Part shown: positions 17,669-27,377 of the stretch, one piece after another
Layout: every line of letters begins with the position of its first letter
How positions within the stretch are numbered: position 1 is the first letter of the stretch
Origin: Enterococcus silesiacus
GTDB lineage: Bacteria > Bacillota > Bacilli > Lactobacillales > Enterococcaceae
Length of the DNA stretch: 64,000 bases
Assembly: GCA_001465115.1 (NCBI GenBank)
Contig: CP013614.1
Span: forward strand, 496,001 to 560,000
Direction: 5' to 3'
Translations under genes and position numbers: made by a program
The notes under the pieces: model-generated
Told to the model about the DNA's origin: nothing
The model's input: only the letters and a program-made list of their open reading frames with translations
The model's database searches: none

Positions 17669-19006
17669 ATGAGCAATCAAGAAAGTAAATTACATCATTT
17701 TGTTGGAATCAAAGGTTCAGGAATGAGCTCGTTGGCGCTTGTATTATTTGAAAAAGGATATCATGTGCAAGGCTCAGATGTAGATGAATATTTTTTCACT
17801 CAACGTGATTTAGAAAAAGCTGGTATCACTATCTTACCTTTTAATGCTGATAATATTACAAAAGATATGATCGTTATTGCAGGAAATGCTTTTCCTGACA
17901 CACATGAAGAATTGGTACGCGCGAAAGAATTAGGTGCTGAAATCATTCGATATCACGATTTTATTGGACGTTTTATTCAACCATATACAAGCGTTGCTGT
18001 AACTGGCTCTCATGGAAAGACAAGTACAACAGGATTACTTTCTCATGTATTGACTGGCATCGCGCCAACAAGTTATTTGATCGGTGATGGCACAGGCCAT
18101 GGTGATCCCAACGCTGAGTTTTTTGCTTTCGAGGCTTGTGAATATCGTCGCCATTTTCTAGCTTATTCTCCAGATTATGCGATCATGACGAATATCGATT
18201 TTGATCATCCTGATTATTTTAAGAGTATTGAAGATGTTTTTTCCGCGTTCCAAACAATGGCGAAACAAGTCAAAAAAGGAATTTTTGCCTATGGTGATGA
18301 TAAATATCTGCGTCAGCTAAAAACGGATGTACCCGTTTATTATTATGGTTTAGCAGATGATGATGATATTCAAGCTAAAAATATCAAACGGACAACACAA
18401 GGTTCTTCTTTTGATGTCTATCATCAGGATACATTTGTGGGACACTTTGTGTTACCTGCCTTTGGCCAACACAATATTATGAATGCATTAGGTGTGATTG
18501 CTGTTGCTTACTTTGAAAAGTTGGATATGAAAAAAGTAGCAGAAGAAATGTTGACTTTTGAAGGTGTGAAACGCCGTTTTACTGAGAAAAAAGTTTCAGA
18601 TATGATCATTGTAGATGATTATGCACACCACCCAACAGAAATTATTGCTACGATTGATGGTGCCCGTCAAAAGTATCCAGATAAAGAAATCATCGCAGTT
18701 TTCCAACCACATACTTTTACACGTACGATTGCGTTGATGGATGACTTTGCTGAAGCGTTGGATTTAGCGGATGCGGTTTATCTTTGTGATATCTTTGGTT
18801 CTGCAAGAGAACAACAAGGCGATGTTAAAATCGAAGATTTAGGCAATAAAATCCAAAAAGGCGGACAAGTTATCAAAGAAGAGAATGTCTCTCCACTATT
18901 AGATCACGAAAATGCTGTAATGGTCTTTATGGGTGCTGGTGATGTTCAAAAATTTGAACAAGCTTATGAAACGTTGTTAAGTAATACAACAAGAAGTGTT
19001 TTATAA
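17669..19006 (+). CDS. murC: UDP-N-acetylmuramate--L-alanine ligase
   Basis: This cytosolic ATP-dependent ligase adds the first amino acid of the peptidoglycan stem peptide. The N-terminal UDP-binding motif is [16 protein letters not shown], the ATP loop is [14 protein letters not shown] near residue 113, and [10 protein letters not shown] is the Mur-ligase C-terminal signature. At 445 residues it matches Gram-positive MurC. The ATG has AGAAGAGG upstream. It has its own promoter and terminator and is away from the dcw cluster, as in enterococci and streptococci. Confidence 0.96.
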   Translation: MSNQESKLHHFVGIKGSGMSSLALVLFEKGYHVQGSDVDEYFFTQRDLEKAGITILPFNADNITKDMIVIAGNAFPDTHEELVRAKELGAEIIRYHDFIGRFIQPYTSVAVTGSHGKTSTTGLLSHVLTGIAPTSYLIGDGTGHGDPNAEFFAFEACEYRRHFLAYSPDYAIMTNIDFDHPDYFKSIEDVFSAFQTMAKQVKKGIFAYGDDKYLRQLKTDVPVYYYGLADDDDIQAKNIKRTTQGSSFDVYHQDTFVGHFVLPAFGQHNIMNALGVIAVAYFEKLDMKKVAEEMLTFEGVKRRFTEKKVSDMIIVDDYAHHPTEIIATIDGARQKYPDKEIIAVFQPHTFTRTIALMDDFAEALDLADAVYLCDIFGSAREQQGDVKIEDLGNKIQKGGQVIKEENVSPLLDHENAVMVFMGAGDVQKFEQAYETLLSNTTRSVL

Positions 19007-19034
19007 ATAAACATACTAGCAATTAATAAACTTG

Positions 19035-19086
19035 AAGAAGAAGCCTCAACAATCTATTTTTAGGATTTGTTGAAGCCTCTTCTTTT
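19035..19086 (+). terminator. rho-independent terminator of murC
   Basis: A 17-base imperfect stem (15 pairs; left arm 19035-19051) encloses a T-rich loop and runs into TCTTTTT. Confidence 0.75.
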
Positions 19087-19147
19087 TAACTTGCCTTTTG
19101 TCGTCATTTTGGTACAATTATCTTATCATTAGTGGAGGTGTACTAAT

Positions 19148-19630
19148 TTGAATATCGGAAAACCGAGAAAATTAGGCAAAACCATCGAAGATATTGAGGA
19201 AGGCGATTCGCTGTCTTTAACCGAATCGATCGAAGATAAAGATTTACTTCTTTATTTGGGCTTAACCAACGATGCCAATCCCTTATATATCCAACATGAT
19301 TATGCCCAAAAAACAGAATACAGCAAACCGATCGTTCCCTCGATCATGTTGATGGGGATCATCACCAGTGCAATTTCAAAACATTTACCAGGACCAGGCT
19401 CTCATGTGGTCAATTTTTCAGTAAACTTCGTGGAACCTGTTTTTCATTATGAAACACTGACGTTTCAATTTGAAGTGATCAAGGTAGATAAGATGAAAGA
19501 TGTTGTGACGATTTCGATTGAAGTTGTGAATGAAGAAGAAGATCGAGTACTTGATGCAGTCGTAATGGTGCAACCCCCTCAAGTGACCTTAGCAGAACTA
19601 GAGGAGAAAGAAGGAGATATAGATGAATAA
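19148..19630 (+). CDS. MaoC-like hotdog-fold dehydratase
   Basis: The 160-residue hotdog-fold protein of the MaoC/(R)-hydratase type shows the N-terminal GKTIEDIEEGDSLSLTESI and the hydratase-2 active-site region LGLTNDANPLYIQHDYAQKT, where Asp and His bind the acyl thioester. Family members hydrate enoyl-CoA or enoyl-ACP; no fatty-acid genes adjoin it, so the substrate is open. The TTG start at 19148 has AGTGGAGGTG upstream. The last 8 bases overlap the next gene, so the two are co-translated. Confidence 0.82.
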   Translation: MNIGKPRKLGKTIEDIEEGDSLSLTESIEDKDLLLYLGLTNDANPLYIQHDYAQKTEYSKPIVPSIMLMGIITSAISKHLPGPGSHVVNFSVNFVEPVFHYETLTFQFEVIKVDKMKDVVTISIEVVNEEEDRVLDAVVMVQPPQVTLAELEEKEGDIDE

Positions 19631-20303
19631 TGGAGCAGTAGTAAATGTTGGCTTGAATAAGTTTTATTCAAAAATTTATGCGTTTTTAGCGATGGGAATT
19701 GGCGTTAGTGCGCTAGTGTCATACCTGATTCTAACAGTTTACCCGATCGTTTTGGTTACCTTATTACATTCAACAGCGTTATTTTTCGGATTATGGATTC
19801 TACAAATTGGCTTAGTTTTATTCTTAGGACTAAAAGCTCAAAAGAATCCAAGTTTAGCTGTTAGTGGATTTTTAGTTTATTCCATTTTAAATGGTGTGAC
19901 AATATCTGCAACCTTGCTAATGTACGCTCAAGCAACTGTGGTAAGCGCGTTTGTCAGTGCTGCTGCAACGTTTGGGGCGATGTCACTCGTTGGAATGTTT
20001 ACGAAGAAAGATCTATCAGCAATGGGACATGCGGCGTATAGCGCATTGATCGGAATTATTATTGCAATGGTGATTAATTTCTTTTTCCTACGTAGTGGTG
20101 CAGTTTCATTTTTCATTTCAATTTTGATGGTGTTGATTTTTGCAGGAATCACAGCCTATGATAATCAAAGAATCCGCCAAGTGTACAATGAAACGGGTGG
20201 ACAAGCTGGAACTGGAATTGCCGTTTTCTTTGCATTACAATTGTACCTTGATTTTATTAACTTATTCTTAGCGTTCTTACGTATCTTTGGTAAAAATAAT
20301 TAA
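19623..20303 (+). CDS. Bax inhibitor-1 (BI-1/YccA) family membrane protein
   Basis: The 226-residue protein has seven predicted membrane helices spread over the whole length, with the family's conserved stretches LYSxLNG-like (FLVYSILNGVTISATLL), AATFGAMSLVGMFTKKDLS and the acidic AYDNQRIRQ near the last loop, ending in LYLDFINLFLAFLRIFG. BI-1 proteins are pH-sensitive calcium leak channels in the few bacteria studied; the physiological role here is unknown. It overlaps the MaoC-like gene by 8 bases. A terminator follows. Confidence 0.9.
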   Translation: MNNGAVVNVGLNKFYSKIYAFLAMGIGVSALVSYLILTVYPIVLVTLLHSTALFFGLWILQIGLVLFLGLKAQKNPSLAVSGFLVYSILNGVTISATLLMYAQATVVSAFVSAAATFGAMSLVGMFTKKDLSAMGHAAYSALIGIIIAMVINFFFLRSGAVSFFISILMVLIFAGITAYDNQRIRQVYNETGGQAGTGIAVFFALQLYLDFINLFLAFLRIFGKNN

Positions 20304-20325
20304 TCAATTGATCGAGTATAAAGCA

Positions 20326-20350
20326 CCCAGAGAAATCTGGGTTTTTTTTT
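20326..20350 (+). terminator. rho-independent terminator
   Basis: CCCAGA (20326-20331) pairs with TCTGGG (20336-20341) around GAAA, then nine T. Confidence 0.9.
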
Positions 20351-20541
20351 GTATAAAAATAATATTAAAATGCGTTATTATACGGAAAAAGTCTTTTATT
20401 TTGTATAAAAAACCTTTTTAATGCTTGTTTTTGATATAAAATCCATTGACTAACTTCGTCCTTTGCTTTATACTTTTATAAAATCGGGAAACCAAGTTCT
20501 TTATTGAAGGTAAGTTAATTATCTATAGGAAGGTGTTATTG

Positions 20542-21699
20542 ATGGTGAAGTATGAAGATGTGCCAAAGGGATTTAAATTTTACGGGACACATGTTGGTAT
20601 CAAGAAAAAAAGAAAAGATTTTGGTTTGATCGTGGCTGAAGAAGTTTGTCATGCAGCAGCCGTTTTCACGAAGAATACATTTTGTGGTGAATGCATACCA
20701 ATCGGAAAAGATCATGTAAAAAATGCTGAATTGCAAGCAGTTGTAGTGACGAGTGGTATTGCTAATGTTGCAACTGGGAGGATAGGTAGAGAAAATGAAT
20801 ATAGAATTTTAGAATCTTTATCAGATAAATTGACGATCAAAAAGGAAGATATCCTACCTTCTTCTACAGGGATGATCGGGCCGCAATTACCGATCGATGT
20901 CATTGAGGGATTTTTAAAAACGGAACCGATCGAGCTGAACGAAACCTATACTGATTTTGCACAGGCTATTTTAACTACGGATCAGCGAATCAAAGTTCGT
21001 AGTTTAAAAATTGGGGATGCAACTCTTTTAGGAATCGTCAAAGGCTCAGGAATGATCGAACCGAATATGGCGACAATGTTGGCTTATGTTTTGACAGATG
21101 CAAAGGTTGAGAAAGAAGACATTTACTCTATGTTGAGAGAAACTGTCGACCAATCTTTCAACACAATCAGCATCGATACGGATACAAGTACAAGCGATAC
21201 TGTGGCATTTTTAGCCAGTGGTCATTATGAGGTCGAAAAAGAACAAGTACAAGAAGCACTGAATCAACTCTGTAGAGAATTAGCAATAGACGTGGTAAAA
21301 GACGCAGAGGGTGCGACAAAAACAATGTTCGTTACAGTTAAAAATGCTGAAACAAAGAAACAAGCAAAGCAAGCTGGAAAATCGATCATTAACTCGCCTT
21401 TAGTGAAAACAGCATTATTTGGTAACGACCCTAATTGGGGGCGAATTGCAATGGCTCTTGGTAAAACAGACGGCTTGGTTTTTGATCAGAATAAAGTAGA
21501 AATTTATTATGGAATGTATCCGATTTTTTCAAATAATAAAGAAGAAAAACAAAATGTTAGCCAAATCAGTGAATACATCGAACAAAGTGAAGATATCTAT
21601 CTAACCGTAGATTTGCATCAAGGTTCAGAAAACTTTGAAGTGATCGGTTGTGATCTAAGTTACGAGTATGTCAAAATAAATAGTGATTATTCGACGTGA
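20542..21699 (+). CDS. argJ: ArgJ-family glutamate N-acetyltransferase
   Basis: ArgJ transfers acetyl from N-acetylornithine to glutamate (and in bifunctional forms uses acetyl-CoA). The precursor self-cleaves before a nucleophilic Thr, seen here as the T of GMIEPNMATML. Also present are SSTGMIGPQLP, DTDTSTSDTVAFLASG and SPLVKTALFGNDPNWGRIA, and the usual C-terminal end CDLSYEYVKINSDY. One motif is changed: TSGIANVATG replaces the common SGNANACTG. The start is ATG 20542, eight bases after AGGAAGG; GTG 20533 overlaps that SD. No other arginine-biosynthesis gene is nearby, and the gene has its own terminator. Confidence 0.85.
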   Translation: MVKYEDVPKGFKFYGTHVGIKKKRKDFGLIVAEEVCHAAAVFTKNTFCGECIPIGKDHVKNAELQAVVVTSGIANVATGRIGRENEYRILESLSDKLTIKKEDILPSSTGMIGPQLPIDVIEGFLKTEPIELNETYTDFAQAILTTDQRIKVRSLKIGDATLLGIVKGSGMIEPNMATMLAYVLTDAKVEKEDIYSMLRETVDQSFNTISIDTDTSTSDTVAFLASGHYEVEKEQVQEALNQLCRELAIDVVKDAEGATKTMFVTVKNAETKKQAKQAGKSIINSPLVKTALFGNDPNWGRIAMALGKTDGLVFDQNKVEIYYGMYPIFSNNKEEKQNVSQISEYIEQSEDIYLTVDLHQGSENFEVIGCDLSYEYVKINSDYST

Positions 21700-21737
21700 T
21701 ATGTCTATATCTTATAGGCTAAAAAGCATATAAAAAG

Positions 21738-21786
21738 ATGAAATCTGATCAAGAGTCTTTTTACCTTGATTAGATTTCATTTTTTG
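21738..21786 (+). terminator. rho-independent terminator of argJ
   Basis: Sixteen-base arms 21738-21753 and 21765-21780, followed by T residues. Confidence 0.88.
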
Positions 21787-21902
21787 AATTTGGGTATTGT
21801 CACAGAAGAGTTAGATCTGTTTAGTTTATGTTATGTTGTTCTCACTACTTTCAATTTACGAATGTATGTTCTATAATAGAAACATGATAGGTGGGATTGA
21901 AC

Positions 21903-24257
21903 ATGCAAAGCACGCAAAGAATCGCAGTCCGCAGATTAGTGGAGTTTATTTTACGCAGAGGCAGCATTGATGCCCGTTATACAGGTAGTGAGCATACTGC
22001 GTTGGAAGGTGCTAAAATTCATCGGAAGCTACAAAAAACAGCTGGTGAGAATTATCAAAAAGAGATTAAATTAGCCATTGACATAGAATTGAATCAACAA
22101 ACATACATAATCGAAGGTCGAGCAGATGGCATTTTTATTGATGACCAAAAACGGACAGTAATCGATGAAATCAAAACATCTGAGCCAGCTTTTTCAGAGT
22201 TGTTAGAAGAACAAATAGACATGTATTGGTATCAAGTGATGTGCTATGGACATATTTATTGCCAACAGGAAGAGTTGGAAGAAATCACATTACAATTGAC
22301 CTATTATCAAACAACGACCGAAGAAATTACCCGAAAAGAAAAGGAATTTACCAAAAAAGAGCTAAAAGAATTTTTTGATGATCTGACTCAAAAGTATGAA
22401 CAATGGCTGATTTTTAAAGCCAATTGGCGTCAGATTCGGAATCGATCATTGCAAAAATTACCTTTTCCCTATGGTGATTATCGAACTGGCCAAAGGGAAT
22501 TGGCTGTTGCAGTCTATAAAACGATAGTAAGTGATCAAAAATTATTTGTCGAAGCACCGACGGGAACAGGTAAAACGATTTCGACGTTATTTCCAACATT
22601 AAAGGCAATCGGTGAAGAGCAAGCAGAAAGAGCCTTCTATTTAACTGCCAAAACAATCACTCGTCAAGTAGCGGAAGATGCCGTGGAAGCAATGAAACAA
22701 AAAGAACTGCAGCTGAAAAGTGTTACCTTAACGGCCAAAGATAAAATATGTTTCCTAACAGAACGAAATTGTACGCCAGAAGCATGTCCCTTTGCCAATG
22801 GTTATTATGATCGGCTGAATGAAGGTCTCTGGGATTTGTTAAATAATGAAAATCAATTTACTCGCGAAGTTATCGAACGCTACGCACGTAAGCATACCTT
22901 ATGCCCTTTTGAACTATCTTTAGATGTGAGCTTATGGTGTGATTTAGTGATTTGTGACTATAATTACTTATTTGATCCTGTTGTTTATTTAAGACGCTTT
23001 TTTGAGGAGCAGACAGAAGTTAAAGAGAATATATTTTTAGTAGATGAAGTCCATAATTTAGTAAATCGATCGCGAGAAATGTATTCTGCTGTTTTGTCTA
23101 AAAGTAAAGTATCATCTTTAAAAAAAGCCCTTGATAAAAAGCAGACAAAATTGATTCGGGCACTTAACAAAATCGAAAAAGAATTTGACAAAATCAAACA
23201 AGTTTGCGATGAGGAAGGGAAAGAATTTATCCATCAGAATGCACCAATTGATTCTTTGGTTAAAGTAGCGTATTCCTTGGCTGAAAAAATCAAAGAATGG
23301 CTTCCGGAAAATCAGGAGCATACTGAAATAAATCAAATCTTGGCAGTTTATTTTGATTTATTGAATTATACTAAAATTAGTGAAGGGTACGATGATCATT
23401 ATTGTACCTATGTGAATTGTCAGAATCATGATATTACAGTCAAACAATTTTGCATCGACCCGAGCTATCTTTTGCAACAAAAGTTAGATAAGGGGAAGGC
23501 TAGTATTTTATTTTCGGCAAGTTTGACACCACTGGATTATTATCAAAAAATTTTAGGTGGGGGAGAGGAAAGTTTACGTTATCGTATCCCGAGTCCTTTC
23601 CCAAAAGAAAATCAATTATTAGTGATTGAAAAATATATTCAGACAACTTACAAAGAACGTGAAAATAGTTATGAAAAAATTATTGAAAGTCTGACGAATA
23701 TGGTCCAGCAAAAAGCTGGTAATTATTTTGTGTTTTTTCCTTCCTATTCTTATATGGATATTATTTATGATCTGTTTCGGCAAAGGAATCCTCAGGTGAA
23801 AACGAAGATCCAAGCAAGTATGATGAATGAAGCAGAAAGGGAAGCTTTTTTAGCAGACTTTGTCTTGGAACCGTCAGAAACATTGGTTGGTTTTTGTGTC
23901 TTAGGTGGGATTTTTTCAGAAGGGATTGATTTAAAAGGCAGCCGCTTAATCGGTACCGCAATTGTTGGCGTAGGGTTGCCGCAAATCAATCATGAACAAG
24001 AACTGATCAAAGGCTATTATGATCAAGAAAATCAGCAAGGCTTTCAATTTGCTTACCAAATTCCTGGAATGAATAAAGTCTTACAAGCAGCAGGAAGAGT
24101 TATTAGAGACACAGATGATAAGGGAATAGTCTTGCTGTTAGATCAACGTTTTTCATCGAGACCAGTTCAGCGTATTTTTCCGCCGCATTGGAATCAGGTT
24201 CAAACTGCTTATTCAACGGAACAAACAAAACGGCTATTGCAGCAATTTTGGCAATGA
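21903..24257 (+). CDS. DinG/XPD-like helicase with PD-(D/E)XK-like N-terminus
   Basis: The 784-residue protein has an N-terminal PD-(D/E)XK-nuclease-like region (GRADGIF near residue 73, then VIDEIKTS near 88, and a downstream helix with QVMCYGHIY). This is followed by a Rad3/XPD-type helicase: Walker A APTGTGKT near 217, the DEVH box LVDEVHNLV near 380, and the C-terminal GRVIRDTDDKG. Four cysteines lie between Walker A and DEVH (CFLTERNC, EACPF, TLCPFELS), as in iron-sulphur XPD/DinG helicases. It is a cytosolic DNA repair protein. ATG 21903 has AGGTGGG upstream; GTG 21891 lies inside that SD. Confidence 0.88.
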   Translation: MQSTQRIAVRRLVEFILRRGSIDARYTGSEHTALEGAKIHRKLQKTAGENYQKEIKLAIDIELNQQTYIIEGRADGIFIDDQKRTVIDEIKTSEPAFSELLEEQIDMYWYQVMCYGHIYCQQEELEEITLQLTYYQTTTEEITRKEKEFTKKELKEFFDDLTQKYEQWLIFKANWRQIRNRSLQKLPFPYGDYRTGQRELAVAVYKTIVSDQKLFVEAPTGTGKTISTLFPTLKAIGEEQAERAFYLTAKTITRQVAEDAVEAMKQKELQLKSVTLTAKDKICFLTERNCTPEACPFANGYYDRLNEGLWDLLNNENQFTREVIERYARKHTLCPFELSLDVSLWCDLVICDYNYLFDPVVYLRRFFEEQTEVKENIFLVDEVHNLVNRSREMYSAVLSKSKVSSLKKALDKKQTKLIRALNKIEKEFDKIKQVCDEEGKEFIHQNAPIDSLVKVAYSLAEKIKEWLPENQEHTEINQILAVYFDLLNYTKISEGYDDHYCTYVNCQNHDITVKQFCIDPSYLLQQKLDKGKASILFSASLTPLDYYQKILGGGEESLRYRIPSPFPKENQLLVIEKYIQTTYKERENSYEKIIESLTNMVQQKAGNYFVFFPSYSYMDIIYDLFRQRNPQVKTKIQASMMNEAEREAFLADFVLEPSETLVGFCVLGGIFSEGIDLKGSRLIGTAIVGVGLPQINHEQELIKGYYDQENQQGFQFAYQIPGMNKVLQAAGRVIRDTDDKGIVLLLDQRFSSRPVQRIFPPHWNQVQTAYSTEQTKRLLQQFWQ

Positions 24258-24354
24258 AACTGAAAAAGATGTTGATAGGAAAAAACAGTTCTTACTGGTA
24301 TACTAGAACAAGTAGTGATTAGTATGTTTTTAAGTGAATAGAATGATTAAAAAA

Positions 24355-24384
24355 AGCCGACGTTTTGTTTATCGGCTCTTTTTT
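24355..24384 (+). terminator. rho-independent terminator
   Basis: AGCCGA (24355-24360) pairs with TCGGCT (24372-24377), followed by CTTTTTT. Confidence 0.85.
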
Positions 24385-24436
24385 GAGCGGAAATAGCAAT
24401 AAAATTATCTGAATAAGAAATGATAGGAGACTAAAA

Positions 24437-25402
24437 ATGAAAACAATCCTAGTGTTACATACGGGCGGCACGATTTCGATGTCAAAAGAAGCAGATGGGA
24501 ATGTAACAACGAATCACTTGAATCCATTGTTGAACCAAGAAGAATTATTAGCAGGAAAAGTAAATTTAATCGTTGAACCAATTTTCAACATTCCTTCTCC
24601 TCATATGACGTTAGAACGAATGCTAGCATTAAAGCAACGTATCCAAAAAGCCTATACTGAAGATATTGATGGTGTAGTCATCACTCATGGAACAGATACA
24701 TTGGAAGAAACAGCCTACTTTTTAGATATTACGTTAGAAAATAACATTCCTATCGTTTTAACTGGTGCAATGCGGTCAAGTAATGAAATCGGAACAGATG
24801 GCTTATATAATTTTATTAGTGCAGTCTGGACTGCTTGTTCAGATGAATCATATGGTAAAGGTGTACTTGTTGTGATGAATGATGAAATTCATACAGCTCG
24901 TTATGTGACGAAAACTCATACGACAAATGTTGCAACGTTCCGCACACCGACTTTCGGCCCAATCGGCATGATTGCCAAAGAACGAACTTTTTTTGCAAGT
25001 GAAGTTTGTCCTCAGGAAGTCTGTGATATTCAAAAAGTAGCGGGGGAGGTTTATGTAATCAAAGCCTACGCTGGTATGGACGGTAGTTTATTTGATTTAG
25101 TCGACAATGATCGGACAGATGGTATTGTAATCGAAGCATTAGGCGCTGGAAATCTTCCACCAGAGACATTACCTGCATTAGAGAAACTTTTAGCCAGAAA
25201 GATGCCTATTGTTTTAGTTTCCCGCTGTTCTAATGGGATCGCTGAGGATATTTATGACTATGAAGGCGGCGGCGTTAATTTAAAGAAAATGGGTATTGTT
25301 TTTTCTAGAGGGTTAAATGGACCTAAAGCTCGAATTAGATTGATTGTAGGGTTAAATAGTGGGAAAAATCAGCAAGAATTGGTCAATTTTTTAAGTGAAT
25401 AA
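24437..25402 (+). CDS. ansA: L-asparaginase, type I
   Basis: It hydrolyses asparagine to aspartate and ammonia. Both active-site threonine regions are present: LVLHTGGTISMSKE at the N-terminus and the THGTDTLEETAYFLD block near residue 83, followed by LTGAMRSSNEIGTDG. The 321-residue length and lack of a signal peptide favour the cytoplasmic type I enzyme. TAGGAGAC precedes the ATG. It is a single gene flanked by terminators, convergent with yajQ. Confidence 0.92.
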   Translation: MKTILVLHTGGTISMSKEADGNVTTNHLNPLLNQEELLAGKVNLIVEPIFNIPSPHMTLERMLALKQRIQKAYTEDIDGVVITHGTDTLEETAYFLDITLENNIPIVLTGAMRSSNEIGTDGLYNFISAVWTACSDESYGKGVLVVMNDEIHTARYVTKTHTTNVATFRTPTFGPIGMIAKERTFFASEVCPQEVCDIQKVAGEVYVIKAYAGMDGSLFDLVDNDRTDGIVIEALGAGNLPPETLPALEKLLARKMPIVLVSRCSNGIAEDIYDYEGGGVNLKKMGIVFSRGLNGPKARIRLIVGLNSGKNQQELVNFLSE

Positions 25403-25453
25403 AAAAAGTATAACTAGTTGAGAAAGCAATTTTTTCGACTAGTTATACTTTTT
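25403..25453. terminator. bidirectional terminator between ansA and yajQ
   Basis: Sixteen-base arms 25403-25418 and 25438-25453, with A-run on one side and T-run on the other, serve both convergent genes. Confidence 0.88.
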
Positions 25454-25454
25454 A

Positions 25455-25949
25455 TTAACGGAAATTCGTGAATTGTAATTCAACAGGTAAATCTAAATTT
25501 CTAAGTAAGGTAATTACTTTTTGTAAATCATCACGACTTTTTCCGGTTACTCTGATTTGATCTTCTTGAATCTGTGATTTCACTTTGATCCCAGAGTTTT
25601 TGATGGCAACGTTGATTTTTTTAGCGTTATCTTTGTCGATGCCACTGATCAAATCGCCATATTGACGGGCAGAACCGCCAAGTGCTTTTTCACTTGTTGA
25701 AAAGTGGATATTTTTGATAGGAACTGCTCGTTTGACTAGCTTGCTGAACAAGACATCCTTTACTTGCTCGATCTTGTAATCATCTTCTGCGACCACCACT
25801 AATTTATTGTTTTCTACTTTTATATCTGCGATCGATCCTTTAAAGTCAAAGCGATTCTTGATTTCTTTTAGGGCAATCTGGATCGAGTTTTTGACTTCTT
25901 CCATATTCATTTCAGATGTTACATCAAAGCTTGCTTCTTTTGCTGCCAT
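25455..25949 (-). CDS. yajQ: YajQ family nucleotide-binding protein
   Basis: The 164-residue protein is of the DUF520/YajQ family: SFDVTSEMNMEEVKNSI at the N-terminus, NRFDFKG, and the central GGSARQYGDLISGID with a C-terminal VTGKSRDDLQ. YajQ has two ferredoxin-like domains and binds nucleotides; in some Gram-negatives it is a c-di-GMP effector. That role is unproven in enterococci. The ATG has GAGGAGATTAG upstream on the minus strand. It is monocistronic and convergent with ansA. Confidence 0.93.
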   Translation of the reverse strand: MAAKEASFDVTSEMNMEEVKNSIQIALKEIKNRFDFKGSIADIKVENNKLVVVAEDDYKIEQVKDVLFSKLVKRAVPIKNIHFSTSEKALGGSARQYGDLISGIDKDNAKKINVAIKNSGIKVKSQIQEDQIRVTGKSRDDLQKVITLLRNLDLPVELQFTNFR

Positions 25950-26224
25950 TTGCTAATCTCCTCTCATTATTTCTTACTTTCATAGTACCATTAAATTGGG
26001 AAGAAACAAGTATAAAAATAATTTGAAAAAAGAGCGTTGCACTTGAATCATCAGATTGTTTGTACGGTCAAAATAGTAGAATAAAATAATCCTCATTTGC
26101 GGCTTTTTTTCTTTTCTTTTTTTAAGTGACCTGTTATTCTAATGCGAGGGATTCTATGGTAGATAATAAAACATAGGAGCTGGAAAGAATAGTTATGGCT
26201 TTCCAGAAGATTGGGAGGTTTCGG

Positions 26225-27154
26225 ATGAGCAAATGGGTTATTTCATATAAAAAAAGTGAAACATTGAAAAAGTTTGCTGTCATTTTTGTTACTGGAATTT
26301 TAGTAGCAATCAGCTTGAACTTTTTTTTGATTCCGGCAAAAGTTTTTTCAGCTGGAATGAATGGTGTTGCGCAAGTCATTGCAACGTTATTGTATACGCA
26401 TCTTGGGATTACAATGGATACAGGTCTTTTTATTTTATTATTAAACATTCCTATTTTTATTTTAGGTTTTATGAAACTTGGCAAAGAATCAACGATTTAC
26501 AGCTTTTTAAATGTTGCTTGGGTTTCTTTAACAACGATCTTGATTCCGATCGAAGTGATTACGACCAATCCTTTGATGAATGCCATTGCTGGAGGTGTAT
26601 TGATTGGGATCGGAGCAGGGCTGTCACTTAAGATGGGCTTTACAACTGGCGGAATGGATGTTATTTCATTGGTTCTGTCAAAAACAACTGGGAAAACAGT
26701 TGGAAATTATATGTTTATGCTAAATGGAATTATTGTGGCAATTGCAGGATTTGTTTTTGATTGGGAAAGCGCGTTATATACGATTATTTCTATTTATTGT
26801 ATGACTCAAGTTGTCGATACAATTCATACAAGTCATCAAAAGATAACAGCAATGATCGTAACAGTTCAACCAGAAATCGTGACGCAAGCAATTTCAAAAC
26901 AAATGATTCGAGGGATGACGCTGCTGCCGTCAATGGGTGGTTATTCTGGTGTCGAAGGACGGATGATCATGATGGTAATCACACGTTATGAATTATATGA
27001 TTTGGAGCAGATCGTTTATGAAGTGGATGAGAATGCGTTTATGAATATCATTCCTACACATTCTGTGTTGGGGCGTTTTGCCAATGAAGATGAGCAGCGA
27101 ATCTTTAAAAGTACAGGGAGCTTTCCTGAGATGAAAAAGCATAAGAAGAAATAA
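26225..27154 (+). CDS. YitT family membrane protein (DUF161/DUF2179)
   Basis: The 309-residue protein has five or six membrane helices (about residues 15-210), including FLIPAKVFSAGMNGVAQVI and LSLKMGFTTGGMDVISLVLS, followed by a soluble DUF2179 domain from about 215 (the segment with GMTLLPSMGGYSG and VITRYELYDLEQIV). YitT proteins are putative transporters of unknown substrate. ATG 26225 is chosen because GGGAGG ends six bases upstream; ATG 26195 has no SD. A strong terminator follows. Confidence 0.9.
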   Translation: MSKWVISYKKSETLKKFAVIFVTGILVAISLNFFLIPAKVFSAGMNGVAQVIATLLYTHLGITMDTGLFILLLNIPIFILGFMKLGKESTIYSFLNVAWVSLTTILIPIEVITTNPLMNAIAGGVLIGIGAGLSLKMGFTTGGMDVISLVLSKTTGKTVGNYMFMLNGIIVAIAGFVFDWESALYTIISIYCMTQVVDTIHTSHQKITAMIVTVQPEIVTQAISKQMIRGMTLLPSMGGYSGVEGRMIMMVITRYELYDLEQIVYEVDENAFMNIIPTHSVLGRFANEDEQRIFKSTGSFPEMKKHKKK

Positions 27155-27166
27155 ACAGACTTCAAG

Positions 27167-27213
27167 TTCTATAAAATGTCTTGCACTATTCAGACATTTT
27201 ATGGAACTTTTTT
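27167..27213 (+). terminator. rho-independent terminator
   Basis: About 16 paired bases, core ATAAAATGTCT (27171-27181) with AGACATTTTAT (27192-27202), then T-run. Confidence 0.85.
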
Positions 27214-27307
27214 GATTTGAAGTTATTCACTATTTTTTGGTAAATTTCCCAGACATTGACACTTTTTCTCTTGTTGTAAACAGACTTCCCAGAAGGTCTT
27301 TAAAGTA

Positions 27308-27336
27308 TTGATAGCGCATTCATCCGATGGTATAAC
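27308..27336 (+). promoter_or_regulatory. promoter of the alpha-glucoside operon
   Basis: TTGATA (27308-27313), 17-base spacer, TATAAC (27331-27336), 42 bases before the PTS gene. I see no convincing cre site beside it. Confidence 0.65.
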
Positions 27337-27377
27337 TAATGTGTAAAACAACTAAATAGAAGGAGGGTGTTTCACTA

